Of a stretch of DNA of 10,888 bases, positions 1 through 7,499 are shown piece after piece; the first letter of the stretch is position 1, and each line of letters begins with the position of its first letter. The position numbers and the translations under genes are program-made. This DNA is from GCA-020343675 sp964462945 (GTDB taxonomy: Bacteria; Planctomycetota; Phycisphaerae; Sedimentisphaerales; Anaerobacaceae), in NCBI GenBank assembly GCA_964462945.1, contig CAYWZW010000110.1, positions 1 to 10,888 on the forward strand, in the 5' to 3' direction. The notes beneath the pieces were generated by a model. It worked only from the letters and a program-made list of their open reading frames with translations, did not search any database and was not told the origin of the DNA.

Positions 1-2
1 AC

Positions 3-92
3 TTATCGACCGATTTAGTGGCCCTTTACAAAGCCCTCGGCGGCGGCTGGGACAGTGAATCGGCGGATATTTATGGGCAAAAACCGTATTAG
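3..92 (+). CDS. C-terminal end of an outer-membrane efflux protein (NodT/TolC family), partial
   Basis: An open frame runs in from the left edge and ends at TAG 90-92. The visible tail contains DLVALYKALGGGW, followed by a short polar end. The 'LYKALGGGW' sequence is the typical C-terminal signature of NodT-type outer-membrane factors. These are trimeric TolC-like channels and often lipoproteins, and they form the outer-membrane part of tripartite RND efflux pumps. Only 29 residues are in the window, so substrate, lipoprotein signal and full length cannot be judged. The neighbouring chrA remnant hints at a former export or metal-resistance region, but that is inference. The family call rests on one short but characteristic motif. 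Confidence 0.72.
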   Translation, partial: LSTDLVALYKALGGGWDSESADIYGQKPY

Positions 93-116
93 AAAATAGC
101 GTAAGATATTCCTACT

Positions 117-232
117 ATGCAGAAATTGACCGAAGTAGCCAAGTTGTTTCTTAGGTTAGGCACCATAGCCTTCGGCGGTCCTGCGGCGTATTAGTCTTGC
201 TTGGCGGACTCTATTTAATCTGGCGTGCCTGA
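117..232 (+). pseudogene. chrA: chrA (chromate transporter) remnant with internal deletion and frameshift
   Basis: ATG 117 opens a reading frame of 25 codons that includes KLFLRLGTIAFGGPAA. This matches the N-terminal 'LFLxLGTIAFGGPAAH' signature of ChrA (CHR family), the chromate/sulfate antiporter. The frame then stops at TAG 192-194. In a second frame (188-232) the sequence reads GVLVLLGGLYLIWRA and stops at TGA 230-232. This hydrophobic end fits the last membrane segment of a ChrA protein. The gene therefore looks like its two ends fused out of frame, with nearly all of the usual ~400 codons missing. It cannot encode a transporter. The N-terminal identification is firm; the C-terminal part is inferred from hydrophobicity and position. 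An assembly collapse is the alternative explanation. Confidence 0.7.
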
Positions 233-328
233 TAAAATATTAGGCGGACTGCGAACACCATCCGTGAGCGTACCATTTCAACTTTCCTGCAACAGATAAA
301 AAAATCCTGTAAATCCAAAGAAATACTG

Positions 329-356
329 TTGAAGCCGACAAAACTAAATCTAAAAT
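329..356 (+). promoter_or_regulatory. Candidate sigma70-type promoter for the CorA-family gene
   Basis: TTGAAG (329-334) and TAAAAT (351-356) are separated by 16 bases. They lie about 50 bases upstream of the CorA-family start, in A+T-rich sequence. The boxes are near consensus and the spacing is acceptable. A second possible element, the inverted repeat GTAAT-CTTA-ATTAC (386-399), lies between the promoter and the start codon. Found by eye only. Confidence 0.4.
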
Positions 357-406
357 AATGACACTCTGGTCTGTCCGTATTTGCAGTAATCTTAATTACA
401 TCGAAA

Positions 407-1321
407 ATGCAGAGAAAACTATACATTAGTGATGGCAAACTGGTTGACAAAGGCGAAGGCGAAGCTGTGGTTTTTGTCTATTCCGCTCCTGATGAAGCCG
501 AACGACGCTACCTCATCGAACAGCTCAAGATTGACGAGCACACTCTCAACTCATCTTTAGACCCGGATGAGCTCAGCCGGCTTGAGTTCGAGCCTGAACA
601 TGTGGCTATGATACTCAAGAGGCCTAAGCGCTACACGGCCGAGGACAATTTCCGTTTCAAAATCCTTCCGACGGGTGTTTTTCTTTTTAAGGAACGCCTG
701 GTCATCGTGCTTGCCGACGATGCCTCCCTGTTTGAGGGCAGGCCCTTTATCAAAATCCAGGCCGTTCAGGATATCTTTTTGAAGCTCATCTACGGAGCCA
801 TCTTGCACTTTGTCGAGCACATCAAAGGCATCAACCTCATCTCAAGCGAGCTCGAACAACAAATAAACACCTCCATGGAGAATAAATACTTGCTGAACCT
901 TTTCACACTTGAAAAGAGCCTGGTCTATTATCTCAGCGCCATTAACTCTAACGGCGTCCTGATAGAAAAGATCAAGAACAGCGCCTCCAAGATAGGATTA
1001 AGCCAGGAAAATCTCGAGTTCCTCGACGACATTGTAATTGAGAACAACCAGTGTCGCGGCCAGACTGAAATATATTCACAAGTCTTGGCCAGCCTGATGG
1101 ATGCCCGCGCGTCGATTATCAGCAACAACCTGAACGTCCGAATTAAGGCGCTGACTATAATAACGATCGCAATTATGCTGCCGACTCTGGTTGTCAGCAT
1201 CTTTTCGATGAATGTCAAGATACCCCTTGCGTGGCACCAACACGCATTCTGGATGATCACCCTGTTGGCGGCAATCCCTGCTATGGCTGTCGCCATTCTA
1301 TGGTGGAAGAGACGCTGGTAA
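407..1321 (+). CDS. CorA-family divalent cation (Mg2+/Co2+-type) transporter
   Basis: The 304-residue protein has the CorA layout: a soluble cytoplasmic N-terminal domain (about 1-245, with a long helical, charged stretch from about 125) and two C-terminal membrane helices (about 249-266 and 281-300). It ends in the basic tail KRRW. CorA channels are pentamers in the inner membrane that admit Mg2+ or related cations. The signature loop after the first helix is normally GMN. Here it is SMN (267-269) in the context IFSMNVKIP, so the first signature residue differs. The loop between the helices is short (about 270-280), as is normal. The start at 407 lacks a clear Shine-Dalgarno sequence, but the N-terminal sequence looks complete. 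The next gene begins 49 bases downstream, so cotranscription is possible. Family assignment is strong; the transported ion is not known. Confidence 0.85.
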   Translation: MQRKLYISDGKLVDKGEGEAVVFVYSAPDEAERRYLIEQLKIDEHTLNSSLDPDELSRLEFEPEHVAMILKRPKRYTAEDNFRFKILPTGVFLFKERLVIVLADDASLFEGRPFIKIQAVQDIFLKLIYGAILHFVEHIKGINLISSELEQQINTSMENKYLLNLFTLEKSLVYYLSAINSNGVLIEKIKNSASKIGLSQENLEFLDDIVIENNQCRGQTEIYSQVLASLMDARASIISNNLNVRIKALTIITIAIMLPTLVVSIFSMNVKIPLAWHQHAFWMITLLAAIPAMAVAILWWKRRW

Positions 1322-1356
1322 ACCTGGCTGGTTGTTTGGCCAAGACGGCCGTTTTC

Positions 1357-1364
1357 AAAAGGAG
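1357..1364 (+). promoter_or_regulatory. Ribosome binding site fixing the start of the large phosphohexomutase
   Basis: AAAAGGAG ends six bases before ATG 1371. The frame is open further upstream to a TTG at 1332, but that codon has no comparable site. ATG 1371 is therefore the preferred start. Confidence 0.75.
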
Positions 1365-1370
1365 ATTCTC

Positions 1371-3653
1371 ATGGAGGACCGCAAGCCGAAGACCAAAGGC
1401 AACATGGTTCCGGCAATTGAAAAGGCACGGGTCAAGATATCCGACTATCTCGAAGAGGCCTTGAAAAACGGCCGGATTGACCGGCAGTTGTATGAGGAGG
1501 CCCAGAAGCATACTTTCGCCAATCTCAAGAAGTGGCTGGAAGATGAACAAATTGATATCGTTTCACCTCGCCTGAAGGAAGGTGTGTGCCGGGCCATCGA
1601 CGACGGGCAATGGGAGAACCTCGTGAATGCCTTCCGCCGGTCGGTCCGTTTCGGCACCGGCGGGATAAGAGGAACGATGGCGTTCGACAAAGAATCCATT
1701 ATTCGGTTGAAAAACGAGGGATTGAACGCACCTATACTAAAGGGTCCAAACACAATTAACGACTTGGTTTTCCTGTTGACCTCAGCGGGCGTGGCCAGGT
1801 TTGGGAAAGATCAGCGTCCGCCGTTCAAGAAAGTCGTTATCGGGTATGACAGCCGAATCAGGGGACACGACTTGGCCGCCCTTGTCACTCAGTTATTTCT
1901 TGCCTATGATTACACGGTATATTTCTTCGATGCACCATGTCCCTATCCGGAGGTCACCTTTGCGATCCCGCACAAGTCCATTAAGGCGGATGTCGGTATT
2001 CTTATTTCCGCCAGTCATAACGACTATCGCTATAACGGCTACAAGCTCTCGTGCAGGAACGGTTCCCAGTTCGATCCCGAACAGCGGGATGAAATGTACA
2101 ATAAGTACATCGCCACGTCAGATACCAGGCAGATTCGCCTCTGTCCGTTCGGTGAAGCACCGGACGGACATCTGTGGTTCCTTGGCGGCAACGAGCTTGT
2201 CCCGGGATTCGACTACGCGGGCAGGGAAAATTGTCTCATTAACGTTCACAAAGACCATCGCGACCATGTAAAGAGCTTTCTGCTCACTACAGACCTTGCC
2301 AAACGGCAACGCTCGTCGCCGAACGCATTGAAAATAGCGTATTGTGCCTTTCATGGGGCCGGCAACGTCGCGGTCCCCCGGCTTCTGAGAGAGGTCGGAT
2401 TTACAGACATAAAGCCGATAACACGCAACGGATTGAACGACCTGAATGGCTTGTTCCCCTCCTTCTGCAGCGAGCCTGGACGCGAACAGCAGCCGGACCC
2501 GGGAGACCCGAGGGCGGCGAAGATCGCCGTCGAAGCCTTCACGAGCGAGTATCCCGGCGAGTTTGACAATATAGATGTCCTCATAGGAACCGACCCCGAC
2601 GCAGACCGGTGCGGCGTCGTTGTCAAGGTGCCCGAGAACCAGCGGCATCTGTATAGCGAAGATTATTACCTTCTTCCCGCCGATGATATGTGGGCCCTTG
2701 TTCTGTGGTACAGGCTTCAAAAAGACATTGAGACATCCGGCCGGGCCCGGGATGCCGAAAAGAAATTTGTGACTTTATCCCACACAACCTCGGATAGCAT
2801 CATTCGCCTGGCCCGCAAGCATGGCCTGGGAGTCGTCCGAACATGGGTCGGTTTCGCCGCGTTGGCCGCCGCGACGCGGGACGTGTGGGACGGCAAGGAA
2901 AACGCCATTCTGCATCTTGTGGACGGCCGGGATCAGACATACATCGATCTCTGTCATCCTTTCGTGTGCGACTGCCAGGGCATGGACAACGGCAAGCGAT
3001 CCATCAATGTCGGAGCGATGGAACAAAGCAACGGCTTCTCTATCCTGGGCGGCCCCCCTGTGGACGACAGGTCCCTTGGGACCGGAGGCCACGTCCGCGA
3101 CAAGGATGGGACATTTGCCGCTCTGCTGGTCGCCGAAATCGCCGCATGGGCCAAGGAAAAAGGAACGACGCTGATGGATCTGCTGGATAAGCACATCTAC
3201 CTCGACCCGGATATCGGCCTGTTCGTCAACCTCTATGAACCCGACCCGCTTGATGGCGAGTATCCGGGTATCGAAGGCGACCGGCTAAAAAAGGCGATTC
3301 TGCGAAGGGTGCTCGGTTATTTCCAGCTTGCTCTGAGCGGCGACCTGGAGATCGCAGGCACTCCGGTCAGATCGGCCTGCATTTACCGAACCGGCAAGTA
3401 CGATGCGATCTATCCGCTGACCCACGACTTCCAATTTCCAGACGAGGGCGTGCGGTTCTTTTTCGACCAAGAGAAGCTCAGCCATGCAACGGTCAGGCCA
3501 TCGGGGACCGGGAACTCGCTGCGCTTTCATATCCAGCTTCACGACGGCTCAGTCACCGAATCGAACCTGATCGAGAAAAAGGCGCAGCTCCGGGCACAAG
3601 GCAGAGCAATCATGGACAACATCCGAGAGCTGCTGCGAGCACCCCGGTCTTAA
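1371..3653 (+). CDS. Large alpha-D-phosphohexomutase (PGM2-like phosphoglucomutase/phosphomannomutase)
   Basis: This 760-residue protein belongs to the alpha-D-phosphohexomutase superfamily, cytoplasmic Mg2+ enzymes that move phosphate between C1 and C6 of hexoses. Motifs appear in the expected order: FGTGGIRG (94-101, the usual FGTxGxRG); SASHND (213-218), with the phosphoserine at 215; GTDPDADR (406-413), the metal-binding loop; EQSNG (551-555), at the place of the sugar-recognition GEESG-type loop; and RPSGTGN (709-715), the phosphate-binding loop. DPDADR and the spacing resemble PGM2-type enzymes. It is long for the family (about 450-620 residues). The extra length is an N-terminal extension of about 90 residues plus insertions. 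Departures from consensus are ASHND for ASHNP and SGTGN for SGTEP. Substrate cannot be fixed: glucose-1-phosphate, mannose or pentose phosphates are possible. The start is chosen by its ribosome binding site. Confidence 0.85.
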   Translation: MEDRKPKTKGNMVPAIEKARVKISDYLEEALKNGRIDRQLYEEAQKHTFANLKKWLEDEQIDIVSPRLKEGVCRAIDDGQWENLVNAFRRSVRFGTGGIRGTMAFDKESIIRLKNEGLNAPILKGPNTINDLVFLLTSAGVARFGKDQRPPFKKVVIGYDSRIRGHDLAALVTQLFLAYDYTVYFFDAPCPYPEVTFAIPHKSIKADVGILISASHNDYRYNGYKLSCRNGSQFDPEQRDEMYNKYIATSDTRQIRLCPFGEAPDGHLWFLGGNELVPGFDYAGRENCLINVHKDHRDHVKSFLLTTDLAKRQRSSPNALKIAYCAFHGAGNVAVPRLLREVGFTDIKPITRNGLNDLNGLFPSFCSEPGREQQPDPGDPRAAKIAVEAFTSEYPGEFDNIDVLIGTDPDADRCGVVVKVPENQRHLYSEDYYLLPADDMWALVLWYRLQKDIETSGRARDAEKKFVTLSHTTSDSIIRLARKHGLGVVRTWVGFAALAAATRDVWDGKENAILHLVDGRDQTYIDLCHPFVCDCQGMDNGKRSINVGAMEQSNGFSILGGPPVDDRSLGTGGHVRDKDGTFAALLVAEIAAWAKEKGTTLMDLLDKHIYLDPDIGLFVNLYEPDPLDGEYPGIEGDRLKKAILRRVLGYFQLALSGDLEIAGTPVRSACIYRTGKYDAIYPLTHDFQFPDEGVRFFFDQEKLSHATVRPSGTGNSLRFHIQLHDGSVTESNLIEKKAQLRAQGRAIMDNIRELLRAPRS

Positions 3654-3767
3654 CTTCCACTCCGGTACGAGTTTGCCGACAACCCGTCCTTGTGTGTCAG
3701 AGGCACGACAGAATTCACAATGCCCCGAAGGTTCAAGACACTCGCGGCCCGGCAACGAGATTGATTG

Positions 3768-3797
3768 TTGACTTTCGACAGGCCGACGGTATATAGT
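3768..3797 (+). promoter_or_regulatory. Sigma70-type promoter upstream of the second phosphohexomutase
   Basis: TTGACT (3768-3773) and TATAGT (3792-3797) are 18 bases apart. They lie in the 222-base gap between the two mutase genes, about 80 bases before ATG 3876. The near-consensus boxes suggest that the second mutase gene starts its own transcript. The rest of the gap (3654-3767) shows no open gene and no convincing hairpin with a T-run. Confidence 0.6.
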
Positions 3798-3875
3798 ATC
3801 CGGCAAGTCGATTATTTTGTAGTGCCTGTTGGCCCGGAACCCGGAAAAGTCGCTTTCTGATAAGAAAGTCTATGT

Positions 3876-5246
3876 ATGGATCCTGCAATTTTCAACGCGG
3901 ATGATATAACAGGCGTGTACCCCGACCAAATCACTGAAGCGGACGCATGGAAAATCGGCTGTGCTGCAGCCCGTTTTCTGCCTTCGCTGCTTCGCGGCTA
4001 TGAGCGAGGACAGGCCAATGCGCAGTCGCTGTGTGTCGGCCGCGACATGAGAACACACAGCGAATCGATGGCCAAGGCTCTTATCGAAGGAATAAGCATC
4101 ACTGGGACAAATGTCATCGACATAGGAATGGTCGATACGCCGCAGATGTATTTTGCAATCAACCATCTCGGTACGTGCGGCGGTGTCCAGGTTACGGCAT
4201 CGCATCACCCGGCCAAGTACACCGGCTTCAAGATATCCGGCTTATACGCCAAGCCGATCAGTGCCGACACCGGCCTGAAAGACATAGAGCACATCGCAAT
4301 GGCTTTGCTTCACACCAAGGGCAAGGCAACCGGCTCGGTAACCAGCCGGGATTTGACGGCCGAGTACAAGAATCACGTGTTGAAGTTCCTCAGACCGAAT
4401 ACAAAGAAGATGAAGGTTGCCGTCGATGCTTCCAACGGAATGGCGGGCAAGGTCGTGCCGGCGATTTTCAGCCAGTTGCCCGTGCAGATCGTCGGCTTGA
4501 ATTTCGAGCACGCCGGCAAATTCAAACATGAGCCGGACCCGTTGGTGGAGAAAAACCTTGCCGATGTAAGATCAGCGGTCAAAAAAAACAAGTGCGATTT
4601 CGGCGTTTGCTTCGACGGTGACGCGGATCGGCTGATGGTGGTTGATGAAAAAGGTAGTACCGTCGGCGGTGATCTGGTCGCCACGTTGATGGTGGCTTAT
4701 TTCTTCCAGACAGAGCCGAAATCGACGGTTGTTTACGACTTGCGGAGCAGCCGAGTCCTCGTTGAAGAGATTATCAAGCACGGCGGCACGCCCCGCCGAG
4801 AAAGAGTCGGACAAGCCTTTATGAAGAAAGCCCTGCGAGATTCGCACGCCGTATTCGGCTGCGAACTTTCAGGTCATTTCTATTATCGCGACAACTACGG
4901 CGTCGATTCGGGTATGATCACGCTGGTGCACATAATCAACATTGTCAGTGAAGCCGATACTCCGTTAAGCGAGCGAATCGGTCCGTTGCGAAGATACCAC
5001 GGCAGCGGCGAGATAAACTTAGAGGTGGAAAACAAGCAAACCAAAATGGAGGAGCTTGCCAGAAGATACAGCGACGGGCAAATCGATTACCTGGACGGCA
5101 TGACCATCGGGTACAAAGACTGGTGGTTTAATTGCCGGCCGAGTAATACCGAACCGCTGCTGAGGCTGAGAGTCGAGGCCAAGAGCAAGGAGCTGCTTGA
5201 CCAGAAGCTGTCCGAAATGACCGAACAGCCTGGCAAACCGGCGTGA
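3876..5246 (+). CDS. Phosphomannomutase/phosphoglucomutase
   Basis: At 456 residues this has the standard length of bacterial PMM/PGM (ManB/AlgC-type) enzymes, which interconvert hexose-1- and hexose-6-phosphates for nucleotide-sugar, polysaccharide and glycan synthesis. Four motifs are visible: TASHHP (107-112, phosphoserine Ser109); DGDADR (247-252), binding the metal; GCELSGH (328-334), matching the GGExSGH sugar loop; and RPSNTEP (421-427), the canonical phosphate-binding loop. The N-terminus FNADDITGVYP corresponds to FKAYDIRGVYP, so the usual Arg is Thr here. TASHHP has His where Asn is usual. The start at 3876 gives the correct N-terminus but has only a weak upstream AAGAAAG. An own promoter lies at 3768-3797. 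It follows a divergent paralogue, so the two may differ in substrate. Either activity, or both, is possible. Confidence 0.92.
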   Translation: MDPAIFNADDITGVYPDQITEADAWKIGCAAARFLPSLLRGYERGQANAQSLCVGRDMRTHSESMAKALIEGISITGTNVIDIGMVDTPQMYFAINHLGTCGGVQVTASHHPAKYTGFKISGLYAKPISADTGLKDIEHIAMALLHTKGKATGSVTSRDLTAEYKNHVLKFLRPNTKKMKVAVDASNGMAGKVVPAIFSQLPVQIVGLNFEHAGKFKHEPDPLVEKNLADVRSAVKKNKCDFGVCFDGDADRLMVVDEKGSTVGGDLVATLMVAYFFQTEPKSTVVYDLRSSRVLVEEIIKHGGTPRRERVGQAFMKKALRDSHAVFGCELSGHFYYRDNYGVDSGMITLVHIINIVSEADTPLSERIGPLRRYHGSGEINLEVENKQTKMEELARRYSDGQIDYLDGMTIGYKDWWFNCRPSNTEPLLRLRVEAKSKELLDQKLSEMTEQPGKPA

Positions 5247-5307
5247 CGGATTCCTAATCGAGCGCAGACGCCCGCCTGTATGAGAAAAACAAAGGAAAGA
5301 ACAAATA

Positions 5308-5616
5308 ATGGAAGTGCATACAAAAACCTATCAGACGCCGAACGGTCCGGTTGAAGGCGTGCAGACCAAATGGACGGGATTTAACATTTTGTTGGCGACC
5401 GGGTCGAAAGGTTTCCTGGCCTGTCCCGCCATCGACACCGATGCGTGTGAGCGATACGGCGTCGCCGCAGCGCTGGTGGAAAGCACGCCGGAAAACCCGA
5501 TACGCACGCTGGAGCGCTTCCCGGACCGAAAAATCACAACGGCAAACGCTAAAGCCAGAGCCCTCGGTATCAAAGAGGGCATGAACGTGGCCGATGCCTT
5601 TGCGCTGATTGCGTAA
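5308..5616 (+). CDS. DUF1805 (YunC-like) small protein
   Basis: This 102-residue protein matches the DUF1805 family, which includes Bacillus YunC, by overall pattern: a beta-rich N-terminal half with FNILLATGSKGFLACPAID (25-43), and the C-terminal ending ARALGIKEGMNVADAFALI. The function of the family is not established. It has no signal peptide or membrane segment and should be cytoplasmic. Cys39 and Cys47 are present, but no recognised catalytic motif is seen. A good ribosome binding site (AAAGGAAAG, about 5290-5298) precedes ATG 5308. It lies 61 bases after the mutase and 47 bases before the Tat-exported TIM-barrel gene, so it may share a transcript with either. No role in sugar metabolism is shown by the sequence. 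Confidence 0.82.
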   Translation: MEVHTKTYQTPNGPVEGVQTKWTGFNILLATGSKGFLACPAIDTDACERYGVAAALVESTPENPIRTLERFPDRKITTANAKARALGIKEGMNVADAFALIA

Positions 5617-5652
5617 CACCGGCAAAGCGTCGCCAGGTATTCTTACATAAGC

Positions 5653-5657
5653 AGGAG
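5653..5657 (+). promoter_or_regulatory. Ribosome binding site deciding between two close ATG codons
   Basis: AGGAG at 5653-5657 touches ATG 5658 directly, which is too close for initiation there. It is six bases from ATG 5664, the normal spacing. The second ATG is therefore the likely start of the TIM-barrel gene. Confidence 0.65.
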
Positions 5658-5663
5658 ATGATT

Positions 5664-6629
5664 ATGGAAGGCAACTGTGTATCTCGCCGTCGATTTATCG
5701 CTGGCGCCGCCATCGGCGCTCTGGTGAGCACACGCAGCATCAGCGGGGCATCCGAGCGTGCAGGAGAATCCGGCTCCGGGCCAAAAGTACCGTTCAGCTA
5801 CTGTTTCAACACCAGCACGATTCGCGGGCAGAAGCTGAGTTTGGACAAGGAGATTGAAATCGCCGCTAAGGCGGGTTACCACGGTATCGAGCCGTGGGTT
5901 GACAAAATCCGCGAGTATGCCGGCAGCGGCGGAAATCTCAAGGACGTACGCAAGCAGACCAGCGATCTGGGGCTGACTGTCGAAAGTGCCATTTCCTTTG
6001 CGCGCTGGATTGTGGACGACGACGCCGAACGAGCCAAAGCTCTGGAACAAGTCAAGCAGGAGATGGACCTCCTGGCGCAGATCGGCGGCAAGCGCATCGC
6101 AGCGCCCCCCGCGGGGGCGAATAAAGAGGCAGGACTCGATCTGATGAAGGCGGCCGAGCGATACCGCGGGGTTCTGGAGCTGGGCGACCAGATGGGCATC
6201 GTGCCGCAGGTCGAAATCTGGGGTTCTTCGAAGAATCTGCACCGGCTGGGCGAGGCGATGTTCGTGGTGATTGAGAGCGGCCACCCGAAAGCGTGCCTGC
6301 TGCCCGACGTCTATCACATCTACAAAGGCGGCTCGGACTTCCACGGTCTCAAACAGCTCAGTGCCCAGGCCATCCACGTCTTTCATTTGAACGACTATCC
6401 GGCCGAGCCGCCGCGCGAGACGATCACCGACCGTGATCGCGTCTATCCGGGCGATGGCATCGCACCGCTGACCCAGATTCTCCGGGACTTACATGCCAAC
6501 GGCAGCCGGGCCGCCCTGTCGCTGGAACTATTCAATCCGACCTACTGGCAGCAGGACCCGTTGACCGTAGCGAAGGCAGGCTTGGCTAAAATGAAGGCCG
6601 CGGTAAGCAAGACGTTGGGGGTAAGCTGA
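5664..6629 (+). CDS. Tat-exported sugar phosphate isomerase/epimerase-like TIM-barrel protein
   Basis: This 321-residue protein starts with a twin-arginine signal: SRRRFI at about 7-12, then the hydrophobic run AGAAIGALVS and a small-residue region. It is therefore probably exported folded across the inner membrane. The mature part is a xylose-isomerase-like TIM barrel (AP endonuclease 2 superfamily, PF01261 type), including YHGIEPW near residue 72. Likely metal ligands in the usual order are Glu184 (VEIWG), Asp215/His218 (LPDVYHIYKGG), His241 (FHLNDYP) and Glu288 (LSLELFN). Family members isomerise or epimerise sugars and inositol derivatives. The specific substrate here is unknown. Proteins of this type with Tat signals are abundant in Planctomycetota, which supports the lineage guess. 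An unusually G+C-rich coding hairpin lies at 6103-6119. Confidence 0.85.
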   Translation: MEGNCVSRRRFIAGAAIGALVSTRSISGASERAGESGSGPKVPFSYCFNTSTIRGQKLSLDKEIEIAAKAGYHGIEPWVDKIREYAGSGGNLKDVRKQTSDLGLTVESAISFARWIVDDDAERAKALEQVKQEMDLLAQIGGKRIAAPPAGANKEAGLDLMKAAERYRGVLELGDQMGIVPQVEIWGSSKNLHRLGEAMFVVIESGHPKACLLPDVYHIYKGGSDFHGLKQLSAQAIHVFHLNDYPAEPPRETITDRDRVYPGDGIAPLTQILRDLHANGSRAALSLELFNPTYWQQDPLTVAKAGLAKMKAAVSKTLGVS

Positions 6630-6710
6630 GGCAGGGACGTTGGTAATATCTTTGCCCTCATCGAGCAAGAGCTGCAATTCCAAATAAAGCTGCGGAAAGA
6701 GAGGGGAAAA

Positions 6711-7499
6711 ATGAAGGCCAACAAGTATCGCGCTGTCTTGATTATCGCCGCCGGGATTCTCTGTGCCCCTGTCACGGGCCGGACGGGGTCACCCCTGCCG
6801 GGCGAAAAGCCTTCCTTGATTGGTCGGCCTCACCCAGCTCTGACCGGCATTGAGAGTTTGCGCGCCCGTATTTTGCGATCGGGCGACGACCCCAACGCAA
6901 ATAGGCTGGATTGGACGCAGCTCAACGCCAAGGTAACGGACAAGCTCAACAAGGCCGGCATAACCCTGAATTCCGAAGTTGCCGATGGCACCTTGAACTG
7001 TCCGGAACTGCGGATTTATGTCGATGTGCTCAAACTTGAAGATTCGCAGCATGTGTTCCGCATTCAAACATCATTGGCAAGGGCCGTCTGCTTGACAGAA
7101 GAACGAAACCCGGTGTTCCAGGCGGAGATTTGGCAGGTAACGCCCGTGATGCAGGCAGTGCCGGCAGAAGATTTGCTCGCCGCCGTTACGAATGTGGTGC
7201 TGGAGCAGGTCGGAACCTTTATCCGCATCTACGAGGCAAGCAACCCCCAGCGCAGACAGCCCCCCGAGGGCACGACGGGCGAGGCGGAGCCAACGGCGGC
7301 CCCAGAGAAACGGCCCGGACCAGACGCCCAACAAGCGGCAGCCGAATACAAGTACGTCGCTTCCAAGAGCGGCGGCGTCTTCCACACACCTGACTGTCGT
7401 TGGGCGAAGAACATCTCGGCGATAAATCTCGTAGGTTACAGCAGCAAAGACGAGGCGGCAAAAGACGGTAAAAGGCCCTGCAAGTCGTGTAATCCATAG
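6711..7499 (+). CDS. Secreted protein of unknown function with C-terminal Ada-like zinc-binding module
   Basis: The 262-residue protein begins with a Sec-type signal peptide: MKANKYR, then a hydrophobic core to about residue 19, with likely cleavage near 20-27. Residues about 65-175 form a domain I do not recognise, with strand-like stretches such as LRIYVDVLKL and HVFRIQTSLARAV. A Pro/Glu/Ala-rich linker (about 180-212) follows. The C-terminus (about 213-262) starts at YKYVASKSGGVFHTPDC and ends at RPCKSCNP. It is the short module often annotated as an Ada-like metal-binding domain. The candidate Zn ligands are His225, Cys229, Cys257 and Cys260, so His stands where Ada has its first Cys. GAGAGGGG before ATG 6711 is a good ribosome binding site. 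It is not a DNA methyltransferase: the other Ada domains are absent and the protein is exported. The DUF1638 gene starts on the base after its stop. Confidence 0.7.
   Translation: MKANKYRAVLIIAAGILCAPVTGRTGSPLPGEKPSLIGRPHPALTGIESLRARILRSGDDPNANRLDWTQLNAKVTDKLNKAGITLNSEVADGTLNCPELRIYVDVLKLEDSQHVFRIQTSLARAVCLTEERNPVFQAEIWQVTPVMQAVPAEDLLAAVTNVVLEQVGTFIRIYEASNPQRRQPPEGTTGEAEPTAAPEKRPGPDAQQAAAEYKYVASKSGGVFHTPDCRWAKNISAINLVGYSSKDEAAKDGKRPCKSCNP

Noticed and set aside
2118..2720. 200-codon open frame on the minus strand
   Set aside because: It lies wholly opposite the large phosphohexomutase, has no recognisable domain, and is explained by codon bias of the sense gene.
3654..3767. Possible terminator or small gene after the large mutase
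   Set aside because: No stable hairpin followed by T residues and no start with a ribosome binding site and a convincing frame was found.
6103..6119. Strong G+C hairpin CGCCCCC-CGC-GGGGGCG
   Set aside because: It lies inside the TIM-barrel coding sequence, encodes an Ala-Pro-rich loop and has no T-run, so it is not a terminator; no regulatory role can be supported.
5643..6386. 247-codon open frame on the minus strand
   Set aside because: It runs antisense to the Tat TIM-barrel gene, which has clear motifs and a ribosome binding site; the antisense product resembles no family.
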